Positions 34,168 through 45,444 of a DNA stretch of 64,000 nucleotides are shown here, in pieces. The translations under genes and the position numbers were made by a program. The notes under the pieces were generated by a model that saw only the letters and a program-made list of their open reading frames with translations, was not told the DNA's origin and searched no databases. Position 1 is the first letter of the stretch. Each line of letters opens with the position of its first letter. Source of the DNA: Xylona heveae TC161 (lineage: Eukaryota > Ascomycota > Xylonomycetes > Xylonales > Xylonaceae); assembly GCF_001619985.1 (NCBI RefSeq), contig NW_017264196.1:1860001-1924000 (forward strand), written 5' to 3'.

Positions 34168-35264
34168 ATGGTCCTCGAAGCGACGATGATCATGTACGTG
34201 CATCTGCCACCATTTCGTCATTCGGATATGAGAAGCTTACTATGACATGAAACAGCGTCGACAACAGCGAGAGCAGCCGCAATGGAGATTATGTGTACGT
34301 TATCTGCTTCATTTTTATCACTGAATCCGTTGAAAATTTCGTTGCTAACGTTGGAATGCGCAGTCCTTCACGATACGACGCTCAATCGGATGCTGTCAAC
34401 CTGATCTTCTCCGCTAAGACACAAGCCAACCCCGAGTCATCAGTCGGCCTTATGAGCATGGGTGGAAAGGGACCCGAAGTGCTGGTCACTTTGACGACAG
34501 ATTTCGGAAAGATCCTGGACGGCCTGCACCGGACCAAGATAAAGGGAACATCACACCTGGCGACAGGCATTCAGGTGGCCGGTGTATGTAATTTTTGCAT
34601 TTTCCTCTACAGAGAAAATGGCTAAGATCGTTGCGCGCTAACTCTCTATATTGGCATTCAGCTCGCTCTCAAGCACAGACAGAACAAATCCCAACGCCAA
34701 AGGATAATCGTTTTCACATGCTCGCCTATCGAGGAGGATGAGAAAACCTTGGTCAAGCTCGCCAAGAAAATGAAGAAGAACAATATTTCAATCGACTTTA
34801 TTGCTTTTGGAGAACTCGACGATGAGATTACCAAGAAGCTTGAGGCCTTCAACGAGAACGTCAAGGGTGGAGACGGTTCGCATCTGGCCATCATCCCGCC
34901 TGGCCCCAACCTGCTTAGCGACTCAATAGTGACGACGCCCATCCTTGGGGGAGATGGTATGGGTGGTGCCGGAATGGGCGGCGCTGAAGGAGGCGAAGGC
35001 GGCGCCAGCCAATTCGAGTTTGGTGTTGACCCGTCTATGGATCCCGAGCTGGCTTTGGCTCTCCGGATGAGTTTCGAGGAAGAGAAGGCGCGGCAAGAGA
35101 AGGAGAAGCGGGAGCAGGAAGAGAAGGAAGGAAAGCAGAACCTGGAAGGCATACCGGAAGAGTCGCAGCCTCTTTTAAACAATCAGGGGGAATCTAGTGG
35201 AAGCGGTCAAGGGGACAAGCAGGATAAGGATGGCGATGGCGGAGACAAGATGGACACGGCATAA
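34168..35264 (+). CDS. rpn10: 26S proteasome non-ATPase subunit Rpn10 (S5a)
   Basis: Four exons, 34168-34193, 34256-34294, 34364-34583 and 34662-35264, give 295 residues. Rpn10 is a ubiquitin receptor at the base-lid junction of the 19S particle. The von Willebrand A domain fills residues 1-190: MVLEATMIIVDNSESSRNGDY, then SVGLMSMGGKGPEVLVTLT, HRQNKSQRQRIIVFTCSPI and FIAFGE. A Gly-rich linker follows. One ubiquitin-interacting motif is clear near 220-240 (DPELALALRMSFEEE). The tail is acidic and Gln/Gly-rich. Exons 1 and 2 are tiny (26 and 39 nt), but each junction restores the conserved VWA start. Confidence 0.96.
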
Positions 35265-35542
35265 ACACTTTACTTTCAACCTAGATGGACATGTAATTTC
35301 TATTCTCTTCTGCAGCATAGCTGGCGTATCTATGTACTCAAATGCCAGAATCAATTGAATTTTGATACTCTGAATGTATAAATCTAATGATGGGGTATTG
35401 AAGAGCATCTCTAGATGCAAGATTACCACACTCAATCATATGTAAATGCATCCAAACCCGCTAAAACGCCTCTCCATGTCTAACGCCAAGAATATGCAAT
35501 TCCGCTTTGCCTCCTTCCATACCAAATTGACTTAGCACCACT

Positions 35543-36102
35543 TTATTGCCGGGGCTTGATGTAACTTGCCAAATGCCTGTCAAACGCGTCACACCGTATC
35601 GGCATTTCAATCTGATAGAAGGGGTTCTTCATGACATAGTCCGAATAGAGCTCGTACACTTTCCGAATAATACCATCGATATTCGGCTGGTGCGGTTCTG
35701 TAAATAGGAGAAACTTGGTGCCGGTCAAGGTCTGGAAGCATTGCAGCCTAAAGCTTTCACTCTCAAGGACTTCGATTCCTGTCGGCGGCTGTCCAGGGGT
35801 TCGAGGTAGTGGACAGAGGTTCTTTGTGATGGCATGCACTCTGCAAGGATGGTCAGCAAAACCAGATACTAACACGGCACGACGTTGTGTAGTTGAGTCC
35901 CTTCAATGGCGTTACATACCCATGAAACGTGCCAGCAAGGACCAGATAGTCGTTAACGCTGAGCTTGTTCAAGCCCTCGTGGAATTCGCGGTGGTAAATG
36001 AGACCACCGGCCTTGTTAATGACGATCAGTGCAAAGACGACCCTACACGTTTATTAGCATCCCAGAGCACAGAATTTCCAGAGTGTCACAGATAGCTTAC
36101 AT
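35543..36102 (-). CDS. trs23: TRAPP complex subunit Trs23 (TRAPPC4, longin fold)
   Basis: Three minus-strand exons: 36102-36101 (only AT of the start codon), 36042-35920 and 35840-35543; 140 residues. Trs23 is a core TRAPP subunit forming part of the Ypt1/Rab1 GEF for ER-Golgi and autophagy traffic. The N-terminal strand is FALIVINKAGGLIYHREF, followed by NDYLVLAGTFHGVHAI. The C-terminal signature is FQTLTGTKFLLF, KVYELYSDYVMKNPFYQIEMPIRCDAFDRHL. The ATG is assembled across intron 1: AT, then GTAAGC...GTGTAG, then G. This gives MVVFALIVINKAGG, as in relatives. No alternative ATG in frame precedes the conserved strand. Confidence 0.9.
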
Positions 36103-36733
36103 GACTTTCCACTACTGCACGACTCTCAGTATTCCAGACGTTCGTTGGCGCAAGGGCGGGTTCAACACATGAAGCTGGGAGGGTAGTCTGTATAGGAGCA
36201 ACAGTAGACGATTGTTGTTGACTCTCTTTCCTTTTGCAGATACAAAACGATGTTGCAGTCTTTAATACGGAATCGTAACAGATTTGACCTCAAAAGATCC
36301 AGGACAACGTCGCCAGTTAATACTCCACTATCATCTGGTATCAACCTCCGCAACGTCGGCTGCACCAACGTATCGCGGCCGCAACGGAGCTTCAAGCGGC
36401 AAGTTCCGCCCTGCCATCCTTCCTTTCCATCCCACTTCACTCTCCCGAATCATATCGACCATCAACTCTCCACATTCGATCCAGGACATAGATTACGGCG
36501 TCTATTGTCCTAAGCCTCAACGTATACTTCTCGCTCGTCGGACACTCATCGTCTACAAACGCGCCTTGAAGCCGCCCAAATAGCCAATCTCAGTAGGCAT
36601 CGGCAAAAAGAATCGCAACCTGATTCGCGGCACGGATTTATCTTGGGAATAACAATTGTTTTACACGACTCCACGAGCATATCAAACCGTCGCATTCAGT
36701 TATATCTACTACCCCGACGCGCCCAAATCCAAA
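36103..36733. other. Divergent promoter between trs23 and rpb4
   Basis: 631 bp between the start codons of the two genes, with no additional coding or RNA gene seen. Confidence 0.6.
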
Positions 36734-37497
36734 ATGTCTATGCACGCGCCCACGTCTCGCACGCGCGAGAATCCCCCGGGAGACGAAGAAGCCACTGCAG
36801 AACTCAGACTGGGAGAATTCCAGAATGTGCCTACCCTGACGCTGTCGGAAGCCAGACTTCTTATCAATGCAGTCATGGATCATCGAAAGGCACAGCGCAA
36901 AGTGGAAGAGACGGAGTGAGTCCTTTCTCTTTCCCCTCCTTATCCTGCTTTGGAAAGCCACCAAACAACTACGAGAATCGGCCGAACCATGAAAGATAAA
37001 TACTTCGTTCTCATATACGCCCAAGAGAGCAGTCAAACACACCAGACTATGACCGCAAGAAAAGAGGACTTAAAAGCTGACGGTACTTCTTCGCGAATAG
37101 AATGCTCATCAAAACCCAAGATTACCTCGACGTCTTTGCGCGGTTCAAGCAAAAAGAAAACATTGAAGCCGTGGAACGTATGCTCGCGACACATGTCGAG
37201 CTCGAGTCTTTTGAGAGATCACAACTCGGTACGTTCTTGCGCTCCTGCTCCCATTTCATATTACTAGTTCCATACATCCCCTGCACGTTTGATTGTCCGG
37301 ACGAACTTCCATTGAAAACACAAGTACGTGCAAGATATCAAACTAACATTGATGCCATTCCCCCTCTAGGCTCACTATGCTGCGACACTGCCGAAGAAGC
37401 CAAGACCCTGATCCCCAGTATCGCGAACAAGATTAGCGATGCGGACCTGCAGGAGCTGTTGGACGAAATTACGAAACTGAGGAATTATACTGAGTGA
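36734..37497 (+). CDS. rpb4: RNA polymerase II subunit Rpb4
   Basis: Three exons, 36734-36915, 37101-37228 and 37370-37497, give 145 residues. Rpb4 pairs with Rpb7 as the Pol II stalk and links transcription to mRNA decay. The N-terminal half has ATAELRLGEFQNVPTLTLSE and ARLLINAVMDHR. The HRDC-like C-terminal half has KTQDYLDVFARFK, FERSQLGSLCCDTAEEAKTL and LQELLDEITKLRNY. Intron 1 is 185 bp with a branch-like CTGAC near its 3' end. Intron 2 is 141 bp, a multiple of three without stops, so it is easily mistaken for coding sequence. Family alignment requires its removal (QLG joined to SLCCD). Confidence 0.95.
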
Positions 37498-38700
37498 AAT
37501 CCACTCTAGTGATTCCTTTGTTTTCTTTGCTTCTCTTTCATTTTCCCTTTACCTTTTCTCTTATTACATTCAAGACGGCCTCAAAAAAGAAGTACGCTGC
37601 AAAATCATTTCGGTCATAAGCAGGCGAATGGCGTCCCTTTTTTTAGCCCTTTTTTCGTTTTGGCAATTTCTTCATCCAACACGGCGCGTATTTTTCCAAC
37701 TTCCTTCTATTCACTTCATTTATGCAGCCGGGGCATATTTGGAGTCCTCTTTCTCCTTTCATCCCCACTTTTCTGTTGGCTTGTTGGCTGTTCACAAGAG
37801 CACAAGATCAAAAACGGCATGGCTTTTGCAAGAAAACTTAAAATTGGCGGATTGCAGATTCTGCTCCCATCATATGCAATATTACCAATTAAGGACGGGG
37901 GTCATAAGCTATTATAGAATATATCAATAAATACAATTTCTTATCTTTATCTTGGATTAGCATGGAGCATGTAATGCCTTACTGGATCTCAGAAGCAATT
38001 GACGTCAGGGACGTCCTCCGTATTGCCACATATTTGTTGAACGTTGACCAGACAAGCCGTTAAAGGGCTGTGAACAGTACGCATGTACACTGTAACGTCA
38101 GTATTCGACTGCGTTGTCCAGAAACCGGTTCTTGTTTTCTTACTCCCCTTATATCAAGTATCGAATAAGAAAGATGCACATCTCAATTGGAATGGCTGAG
38201 TGAATTCCATGGCGGTCCAAGACAATTCACTTAGGCAGGTTTGGTGCATCTTACATGGTTCAACGCATTTATAGAAGGCACAGTATCTGATCCTTAGATA
38301 TCACTTTAGATAGAACTAGATAAGATCTCCCAACAAAAGAAAACAAAACAAAGGGGTCTCAGATCCCATAAATTCTTCTCCGTCCATTTCCAGCTCCGCG
38401 CATTAAACGAGAAATGAAAGGGGGCAAAAGTAACAAAAGAAAGAAGGGAAAAGAAAGTAATAAAAAGAAGATTGATAGGTGAAGTCAAGAGGCCTTCCGA
38501 TGATATGCTCAAGATAGCAAAATGGTCGAGTGAGCTTTTCCTCTCCTTTTTGGGAACCAAGAAATTGGCAGGACAAACGGAGATATGATCATAGGAAAAA
38601 AGTCCGAGTGATGTATACTGCATTGCAAACAAGAGCCACCCCCAACACTTAGTCTCGAAAAAGTAATTTGAAGGTAAAGCAGTGAAAAGCAAGCGTGCAA
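37498..38700. other. Convergent 3' region between rpb4 and ars2
   Basis: 1.2 kb containing both 3' UTRs and A/T-rich filler. No RNA gene, repeat or domain-bearing frame was seen. Confidence 0.6.
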
Positions 38701-41700
38701 TTAATAATTCAGATCGCCAGCGCCGCCTCCGTCGACGGCATCCAAGTCTTCGTAGCTCTTCAGGCTCCGGCCTTGGACCGCTTCGCGAGGTCCGACAGCG
38801 GCTGCACCGCCATCTCCCCACTTTCCAGGCCCAGCCGGTCGAGCTCCAGCACCACCACGAGGTGGGCTAAGTCTGCCTGCAGCATTCCACCTTGCATCGC
38901 GTGGATTTTGTCGTCGATCATACGGGCCCGAACGAGCACCATAGCGACCGCCGCCGCCTGCTCCTCCTCTACGCATTGGCCCAGGAAGATGACGGTCATC
39001 ACCTCCTCCCATGTCTGGAGGTAATCCATTCCAGCCGCCAGGGGCTTGCACGGGGTGGTGTGCCATGAATGGAGGGAACCCCGACGGGACGCTGCCGGCC
39101 ATTCCAAACCCGAAGTTCATCGGCATGTTTGCAAGGCTGAATCCGCGCGGGGTGCCTGCCGGCATATGGCCCCCACCAGCGGGAAAGTGGCCATTACTGC
39201 TGGCATCTGGTCGGCCCGGTCCGATGCGCGCAGGATCAAGACAGTAGGCGTTTACGAGTGTGAGCTTAGGAGCCATGTTAGCGCAATCATCAAAAGGGGG
39301 GAATGGAGAAGATATGCTACGTACATCCTTGGTCAGATTCTCAAACCAGTCAGCGTGACGCTTTTCAACGTGTTTCCTCCAAAAGTAGTCGGCCTTGAAA
39401 AGCTTGGTACATTCAGGAATCTTGCACCTGAACTTGGCTTCGTCCTCCTGCTTCACGTATTTGTTCATTTCTTCTTGGGCAGCATCTTCAACGGGTTTCC
39501 CTCCAATCTTCTTGAGGTCGACATTCTCTGGTTCGACGATCTGGAGGATTTTGTCTTCAAAGGTCTTCACCCAATTGAAGGCCCTCTGCAGTTGCTGTTC
39601 GCTTTTCGAGCCCGGTTTGAAAAACTTCTTTTCTTCGGTCACAATTTCACCATTCTCGCCTTCCGTAATGGAATCTTTTCGGCTGAAGGGGAACGGCAAT
39701 CCATATGCACTAGCCTTGGCAGCTTCTTTGGCCGCACTGCTAAGGCTGGCTCTCGGCCGACGAAGATGACCACCAGGGCATTTCCGCGTAAGCTCATGCA
39801 CTGAGTCGCTTTCAAACACACAGAAGAAACAAAAGTTGAAGACACGTCGGAGATACTCGACAAGAAGATCAAGCTTCTTCTTTTTCAGCAGTGTATCCTC
39901 ATCGTCTATATCTTCATCATATGTTCCCTCTTCTTCTGACTCAGCCTCCACCGCTTCCCCTTCCTCATCTTCGCCATCTGCATCAAGATCAATTTCCTTC
40001 TTGGTCTTGCTCACCTTGGGCAAGCTAGTCTCCGGTGCTTTGATCAGTCCGCGATCTTTGAGTTCTTGGACTTTGTCCTCAATTTTAGCCAGAGCACTGA
40101 CTTCCGACTCGAATTCTTCATCAAACTTCGACGCCAATCGGGAAGCTAACTCTAAGTCTCTGTCGATTCGTTCCGGTGCCGAAAAGAGATCCCAAAGCGC
40201 CTTTTTCCGTGGTACGTTTGGAGGCACGTGAACTCCAACATGGCAAGTGAAGTCGCCTCTGACTTCGTCATGAATAGTCTTTCCATTGATGGCTTCCAGA
40301 GCCTTCTCTGCCGGATTGACGTTCACGTCAGCAGCTCCTTCCTCACGCGTGTTGCTCTCAGCAGCTTCTTCCATTTCTTCATCGCGGCCATCTCCTCGCT
40401 CCAAGCCCACATTCTGCTCCGACGATGGATGGAGCATCACCCAGCCAATTCTGTGGCATTTTTTCAGTGGATTGGGATCACTCAAGCTCAGCCATCTAAA
40501 TCCGCCATCTTGCTCGCCTAGGTGTTCTTTACAGAATTCTTCAATCTTCTCCCGACTCACAGTCGGTGCGATTGTCTTGATTAACAACGCTGGCTGGAAA
40601 GCGGATTCGTCCCTGACGTCACCGCCCTTGACCGGTAAGAGGTCTCCCACCTGCAAAACCTCAGCAACAGCAGTGGTTTCTCCTTCCTCCTTTTCCACAA
40701 TACCACCCTGCCCGTTGCTTTCACTCTTGTAGATTCCCTCGAGAGTAAATTCGTCAAAAATACCCGAATCCAGGTCCTGCTCCCATTGCGAGTAGTTCCC
40801 ACGTCGAAAATCCGTGAGGCGACGACGAAAAGGATCCCTGACTTCTGGAAGATAACGCTCCTTGAACCATTCCTCTCCTTTGTGATGCTGAACAAAACTT
40901 CGCGACAGCTTCACTTGGAGCTCCTCTTTGTAAGCATCGTAGGCAGCTTGTATCAGCCCTTTCTCCTTTTCACGTTCCTCGCGAGATTCACGCTCTCCCT
41001 TGACCCGATCGTTCACTCGTCTACCACCAGTCTTTTGTCGCTCTCGATCTTCCTTTATTGATTCATTGACTCGCCACCACTCCGCGAACCAGTTGAATCC
41101 GACCTGGAAGTCGAGGGTCAAAGGATTCGGCAATGGATTGACACGGACTGCGGGCTTCCCTGTATCCTGCCCCGGAACATATCGATCAATATGAGCGGGC
41201 GGGGGCGATGCCCGTCTCCGGTCATCCCGATCGCGTGTGGGCGTATAATGATCATCTCGGCCGGAACGTGAATCAGGTAAGTATCGATCTATGGCAACTG
41301 GAGAACGGGACCGACCTCGGCCTCTGGTACGACGGTCTGAAGGTCCTACACATGCATCCCAATTAGCCCAGCAAGGAACCAGACGACCATGTAGTGAGGT
41401 TATTGGAGCGCCGCAGATGTAATAAACGAACAGAAAGGCAAGCCACATTCGACCAAAGATGCATGAAAGACTGTAGTATCGTTCTCGGAGCTTCTGCAAG
41501 AATGTCCCAAGTCTCTCTAAGAAAACAAGGCCTTGGAGACACATGGATTTCAAAAAGAAAAAAGGATCGTTTGATCTGTGAGGATCTAAATAGCTGCTTA
41601 CCAGGAGACCTGCGCCGGTAGGAATCCACCGAAGGCCGATCTAGAGTATCGTCGCGTCCGGTATACCTGGACTCGCTCCTCAGAGGTGATCTTTGGTCTA

Positions 41701-41731
41701 CTGGAGACCTGTTCGGCTGATAGGTGTCCAT
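38701..41731 (-). CDS. ars2: Arsenite-resistance protein 2 / Serrate homologue (Ars2, Pir2)
   Basis: Three minus-strand exons, 41731-41602, 41345-39325 and 39264-38701, give 904 residues. Ars2 bridges the nuclear cap-binding complex to RNA processing and decay machinery. An RS/RD-rich N-terminus (repeated IDRYxPxxR) precedes the SERRATE/Ars2 N-terminal domain (FNWFAEWWRVNE, EREKEKGLIQAAYDAYKEEL). Next come an RRM-like middle and an acidic hinge. Then LVEYLRRVFNFCFFCVFE leads to a C2H2 finger (CKIPECTKLFKADYFWRKHVEKRH) and a Gly/Arg/Pro-rich tail. Intron 1 is long (256 bp), so a small exon inside it cannot be excluded. Intron 2 is 60 bp, 3n and stop-free, excised to give NLTKD-LTLVNAY. Confidence 0.92.
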
Positions 41732-42804
41732 GCCTGTAGCCGGGTAGGTTGCCCACAACGTCTAGATCCGAGCTCGTAGAGCACGCGTTTGTTTGGGTGT
41801 CCGTAGGCAAGTCTTTGGATGACGTAGGGTATACGATTCTGATATCTCTTTAAGAGATTTGAACAAGAGCGAACATCAGGTGATGCCAAGTGAATGCGAA
41901 CGATGCAACGAGTCAAAATTGCTGTTTGCCGACATGACCGCAGGTTAGAAGGATGATCTCCAAAATATGTGTAGATAAAGTGAACGGTAGCACGATGCAG
42001 AGAGATAAAAAATTCAAAAGGACACGAGAAAAAGAGAATGATTGAAAGTGCTTGTCATAAGAGATGAAATTGAGGGAAGCTACGACCGCGGAGGACGAGG
42101 GATGAGAACAACGAGATGATAAGGAACGCTTCTATGCGGCCAATGGAGATACAGACAAGCAGGGAGAAGACGAACAAGAGACTCTAGAAGCAATAGGAAC
42201 AAGTAGTCGACTCACGAGGTCAAAGATGCCTCAGACTTGGGGGCTTATAGACGCCGCCTTAGAGTTGGTGAAAGAGCAAGATCAACGATTGGGAGAGCAA
42301 TTGCGAGTTGGTCCTCCGCAGGGGGAGCTTTGATTATGTCAGCTGAACTGATTCGCTTGTGAAGAATAGGGTACATTAGAGTACGATGGCGTATTCTCCA
42401 GTATTCAAGTGTCGATGATCAATCCCGGGGCGGATGAGAGGGCGGGAAGCCGAGGTTGGAGCAGCCAAAGAAGGAATAGTCTCGGTCGGGGTAGCTGTCT
42501 TCCATTTCGGGTAAAGACTTGTCAAGCTTGGGACCCCTCCCTTTGCTCAGTTGTAGGATGAGCTCATGTCGCCGCCTGGGCCGTCTGGGCCGTGCTATTA
42601 CTATTGTAATGAACTATCCCGCGCTCACGGGGCTTGAATATCCGCTTTTTACCTGCCATTATCAACCATAAGACACCCAAGTAAAGTTCTAACTTGGATT
42701 TGATCTTCTCCGCTACCAGAAGCTTTACATTTTTTAATATCCTCCCACTCAAACACCCAATTCACATCGCTTTCGTAAGGGCAAAACGCCCAAACAAATA
42801 TAAT
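41732..42804. other. Divergent promoter region between ars2 and the TspO gene
   Basis: 1.07 kb between the two start codons. No additional gene was recognised; short frames lack any signature. Confidence 0.55.
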
Positions 42805-43618
42805 ATGACGTCTTATATTCCATCAATTACCCTACCCGCCCAGGTGTTTGCTCAGCCTGCGGTATCTATTTTGCTGCCCATTGCGCTTGGTACTGGCGTT
42901 GGCTTTTCTGTGAAGCGTAGGTTTATTCTTGCTTGTCTACTTTTGTTTACCGATCCGCTGATTGAAATTTGCCCTTAAAGCCAAGGAGACACAGGAAACT
43001 TACCTTGCATTGAAGCAGCCACCGTATCGGCCTCCTCCAAAAATATTTCCGCCAGTTTGGACTGTCCTGTATGGACTGATGGGCTTTTCCGCGTACCGTG
43101 CCTGGACCACGGGCATGGCATCTTTGGATCCGCAGAAGGTCCTCCTGACCAAGGTACTGCGCCTTGCTATCCCACCGCCGTTGGGGCCATGTACTAACGA
43201 ACTTTCCTTCTTTCAATGCAGCAAGGAGCAACACTTTACACGATTCAGCTTGCTTTGAATCTTGTCTGGATGCCACTCTTCTATGAGCTGAAAAGACCAA
43301 TTGAGGCGACTGTTGATATCGTCGCTTTAACTGGCGTGACGGGCTACTTGACCTATATTTGGGGTCAGGTTGATGAGGTCGCCGGATGGGCCTTGACACC
43401 ATACCTGGCGTGGCTAGGATTTGCCACCTACTTGAGTGTGAGTTACACTTGGAAATTTATTTCTTGAAACTTGCTGTAGTGCTAAAATATATCTTGTTCT
43501 ATAGGCTGGCACTGGGTATTTGAATGGCTGGACTTTCGCTGATAAGGAGCGCAATGTTCCTCCATCCACGAAGAGCGAACACACCAAGTATGTTGATGAA
43601 GAGCCTGAGAAAAAGTAG
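42805..43618 (+). CDS. TspO/MBR family membrane protein
   Basis: Four exons, 42805-42916, 42981-43153, 43222-43437 and 43505-43618, give 204 residues. The family (translocator protein, peripheral benzodiazepine receptor) consists of five-helix tryptophan-rich sensory proteins that bind porphyrins and sterols, often in the outer mitochondrial membrane. Conserved blocks are LKQPPYRPPPKIFPPVWTVL and LYGLMGFSAYRAW. Helix 3 contains QLALNLVWMPLFYELKR, followed by ALTGVTGYL and the last helix TPYLAWLGFATYLSAGTGYLN. Five hydrophobic segments can be counted. The acidic/Lys tail is short. The exact substrate is unknown. Confidence 0.92.
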
Positions 43619-44578
43619 AAGTGTCTACGCAATGTGAACTTACGGGTGGGAAGGCGCAACTAATCGGGTGGTTTTATTCGATTCAATATCTACGGGTTTC
43701 CAGTATGTTGTCTTTCGCACTTACAAGTTTTGTAACACGCGTCTCGATAATTGTGAGGTTTTCGCAAATACTGTATGTTGAGCTGTTTCATCCGCGCGAG
43801 GATTTTATAATGACCCAGGTGCTATGAATAGCCTGTCTGAGCAATGCCAAGTATTCATCGTAAGCTAAGGTTGGTCTTTGAAGACTTTGGCGCCAGATGC
43901 CTTGAGTAAAAATGCCTTTCTCTAAATGACGAATATGAGGTTGGCATCACAGATGGGACAATGCTGAAACTTTGAGCTAAATATGGGCAACATATAGGGG
44001 GAAAGTAAATTGTCCACTGTATATTAAGTTTCAATGTGACTTGGCAACAATATGGAAGCTCTCAGTCAATCCGGAGGGAGGCAGCTTCCTTGCCGTTGGC
44101 CGCCTGTAGAAACTGAAAGATTAAAATGCTTTTCAAGGCCCGCCACCCTTGGATCCCTGCAACGGATAGCTTCAGATTGTTTTCCTTCCTCATAACTACC
44201 AAAATATAACGCAAGTTGGACAACAGGGCCATTCGGCCTTATCAACCGTTGTTTTCGGGTATTAACGGCGGCTTTGTAGGGTTTGGTCTACTTGGTTATC
44301 AAGGCGGGAATTGCTCCTGGGTAGAAGTTCTGGAACTCATTCTGAACCAATTTCAAGGGTCATCACGCGTGTCAAAAAGTCACAGAGCATATAGCTGAAG
44401 TAAACGGATGAGGGGAGTTGCATCCTCGCCAACTTACTAGTTATACCTTAGGTACCTAAGGTACCTAGCCAAGACGTTTGAAGCTTCCGAGAATTCACAC
44501 CTCGACAGAGTGTGCTTTGCGCTCCAAGGCAAATTGAGGGTACAATAATTACTTTTGTTGAATGGTTTTTAACAACAG
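43619..44578. other. Intergenic region between the TspO gene and tRNA-Tyr
   Basis: 960 bp, A/T-rich, with no credible gene. It carries a perfect 20-bp palindrome at 44444-44463. Confidence 0.6.
44444..44463. repeat. Perfect 20-bp palindrome
   Basis: TACCTTAGGTACCTAAGGTA is its own reverse complement and lies about 115 bp upstream of the tRNA-Tyr gene. The half-site ACCTTA/TAAGGT also recurs near 30970-31003. Confidence 0.95.
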
Positions 44579-44702
44579 CCCTTGGTGGTCTAGTTGGTTA
44601 TGGCCCCCGGCTGTAATCGAAGTCTCTTGGACTCGAGCAAACTCGAGTATCCAATGACACCTGCTTACCGGGTGGTCGCGTGTTCGACTCACGCCCGAGG
44701 GA
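44579..44702 (+). tRNA. tRNA-Tyr (anticodon GTA) with a 50-nt intron
   Basis: All cloverleaf parts can be read. The 7-bp acceptor stem CCCTTGG pairs with CCGAGGG (44695-44701), with discriminator A at 44702. The D arm is at 44588-44604. Anticodon stem CCCGG (44606-44610) pairs with CCGGG (44668-44672). The anticodon is GTA at 44613-44615, and the T arm is GCGTG-TTCGACT-CACGC. The intron occupies 44617-44666, directly after position 37, the canonical site, and tRNA-Tyr genes normally have an intron. The C1-G72 pair is the eukaryotic tyrosine identity element. A T-run just downstream (44707-44714) is the Pol III terminator. Confidence 0.95.
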
Positions 44703-45444
44703 TCAATTTTTTTTTCTCCCCCAGAAATGCCCGTCGGCGGTACGACGATGAAAGGGAAATATTTCTTTGCTTTTTATTTTATTTATTTTTGTCTTTTTCG
44801 AAATCTGGTAGAACACAGTATCTTCATATTAAATATCCAGAGATTTGCGATTCATTGCGAAAAATAAGTTATTATGGTCAAAACATTTTGTTCCATTATT
44901 TTTCGAAATCGAAAATAAGTTTTCTTTGCGGTCACGAAGTCAAAGGATTGATTCAATAATGATTTCGTTTTGATCAAATTATTTTCTTGACCAAGCCAAC
45001 CAAAGAATGCAAAATATTAAGATATATATTAATAAATACCTTTCCTAGCGGCAACAATCTTGATTAACAGCAAAGACAAGAATCCCAACTCCACACCCGT
45101 GCAGGGATGTCGCATAAGGCCGAGGCGGCTGGAGTGGAAATGCTGTGGCGCACGGCATCGCGAAGCGCCGAAATTCCGACTTCGGGAACAATGACGGCGT
45201 CAAGGAGGCTCGGAGGTCAGCCCTCAACAATAATTTGGGACCTCGGCGTTCTTCCTGCTCTGAACATGACCGCCATATCTAACTTTGCTTCAAAAATAGC
45301 CAGCGATAATTTTATTTCCTATACCTTTTGACAATAAAGTGTAATATAAATGCATTAGCAATCAGCGAAGCTGCTTTCTACACTAATCGTTAGCTTTAAA
45401 CTGAGTATACAATAATCCAAAAGCCTTGCATGGTCTTAGCAACC
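44703..45444. other. Intergenic region between tRNA-Tyr and the acyltransferase gene
   Basis: About 740 bp, strongly A/T-rich in the first half. No further gene was seen. Confidence 0.55.
44707..44714 (+). terminator. RNA polymerase III terminator of tRNA-Tyr
   Basis: A run of eight or more T residues starts four bases after the tRNA 3' end, the standard Pol III stop signal. Confidence 0.8.
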
